Shown here piece after piece: positions 63,640 through 64,000 of a stretch of 64,000 nt of DNA. The DNA comes from Fictibacillus enclensis (GTDB taxonomy: Bacteria; Bacillota; Bacilli; Bacillales; Fictibacillaceae). The stretch is taken from the NCBI RefSeq assembly GCF_001457035.1, contig NZ_KQ758617.1, positions 930,001 through 994,000 of the forward strand, given 5' to 3'. Below the pieces are notes generated by a model. That model made no database searches. It worked only from the letters and a program-made list of their open reading frames with translations, and had not been told where the DNA came from. Both the position numbers and the translations under genes were made by a program. Every line of letters starts with the position of its first letter. Within the stretch, counting starts at the first letter, position 1.

Positions 63640-64000
63640 ATGTTAAAGAAAATGTTTCGCCACTATGACTATTCACTCGTCATTGCTATTTTAGTGTTGT
63701 GTGCAATCGGGCTTGTCATGGTGTACAGTGCAAGTATTATTGTGTCGATTAACCGCTTTGGCTATGAAAGCAACTTCTTTTTTATTCGGCAGCTTGTCTT
63801 TCTCATTGCTGGTCTGTTTTGCTTCTTGATCGCAATGATCATTCCCTACCATCTATATAAGAAATTGATCATTCCTATTGTTTTTGGGTCAATCGCGCTA
63901 TTGGCAGCTGTTCTTTTTATCGGACGTACAACCAACAATGCGCAGAGTTGGATTTATATCGGGAGCATCGGATTCCAGCCTTCGGAATTTGTGAAACTTG
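63640..64000 (+). CDS. ftsW: Peptidoglycan glycosyltransferase FtsW (5' part)
   Basis: First 120 codons, cut by the window end. MLKKMFRHYDYSLVIAILVL, then CAIGLVMVYSASI and helices FIRQLVFLIAGLFCFLIAMI and IVFGSIALLAAVLFIG, ending SWIYIGSIGFQPSEFVKL, the SEDS-family GFQPSE motif. FtsW polymerises septal peptidoglycan from lipid II with its partner class B PBP. Weak AAAGGAT site 8 nt upstream of the ATG. Confidence 0.95.
   Translation, partial: MLKKMFRHYDYSLVIAILVLCAIGLVMVYSASIIVSINRFGYESNFFFIRQLVFLIAGLFCFLIAMIIPYHLYKKLIIPIVFGSIALLAAVLFIGRTTNNAQSWIYIGSIGFQPSEFVKL

Overview
The window is one contiguous stretch of the chromosome of an endospore-forming Bacillaceae bacterium (Bacillus sensu lato; genus not fixed). 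Evidence: strong Gram-positive ribosome-binding sites, frequent TTG/GTG starts, sigma-K-type promoters, and long runs of gene order shared with Bacillus subtilis: fabI ... yjcF-yjcG-yjcH; ccpC-dapH-dapL-ykuS; ykuT-ykuU; ktrC-rnjA-rpoY-def; pdhABCD; SR1/SR1P-speA-yktB-ykzI-suhB; ylaF-typA-ylaH-ylaI-phoH2-ylaL-ylaN-ftsW.

Region 1 (1-18.7 kb). FapR-controlled fabI is followed by a low-GC sugar cluster in three blocks: a forward block (1396-7668), a reverse operon (13208-7777) and a forward block (13408-18625). It encodes nine glycosyltransferases, two SAM methyltransferases, a PIG-L deacetylase, and enzymes for UDP-galactose, UDP-galactofuranose, UDP-glucuronate, UDP-xylose and an NDP-glucose. 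No flippase, polymerase, ABC exporter or priming phosphosugar transferase is present. In B. subtilis the interval between fabI and yjcF holds spore coat/crust genes, and the reverse operon has a near-consensus sigma-K promoter. I therefore read the cluster as a mother-cell pathway that glycosylates the spore surface.

Region 2 (18.7-26.7 kb). Likely spore-surface proteins: a poly-Ser/Lys repeat protein, a small CxxC basic protein, an INPF-repeat protein, a Cys-rich beta protein, a coiled-coil/beta protein and a PNMN-repeat protein. Several have sigma-K-like promoters. The conserved yetF-like/yjcFGH/yutG genes are interleaved.

Region 3 (26.8-30.9 kb). A tRNA-Val(GAC) gene is followed by about 3 kb bounded by a 19-bp direct repeat of the tRNA 3' end and its flank, suggestive of an old integration. 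It carries an RsbR-like STAS protein without the two usual phospho-threonines, a DNA alkylation repair protein and small orphans. Just beyond it lies a gutted alcohol-dehydrogenase pseudogene.

Region 4 (31-64 kb). Mostly conserved core functions: SDR, cation efflux and MFS transport, CcpC, lysine/DAP synthesis, MscS channel, peroxiredoxin, K+ regulation, RNase J1 and RNAP epsilon, deformylase, the pyruvate dehydrogenase operon, the dual-function RNA SR1 with SR1P, arginine decarboxylase, TypA, PhoH2, YlaN and the start of ftsW. A BCCT transporter survives only as a C-terminal fragment.
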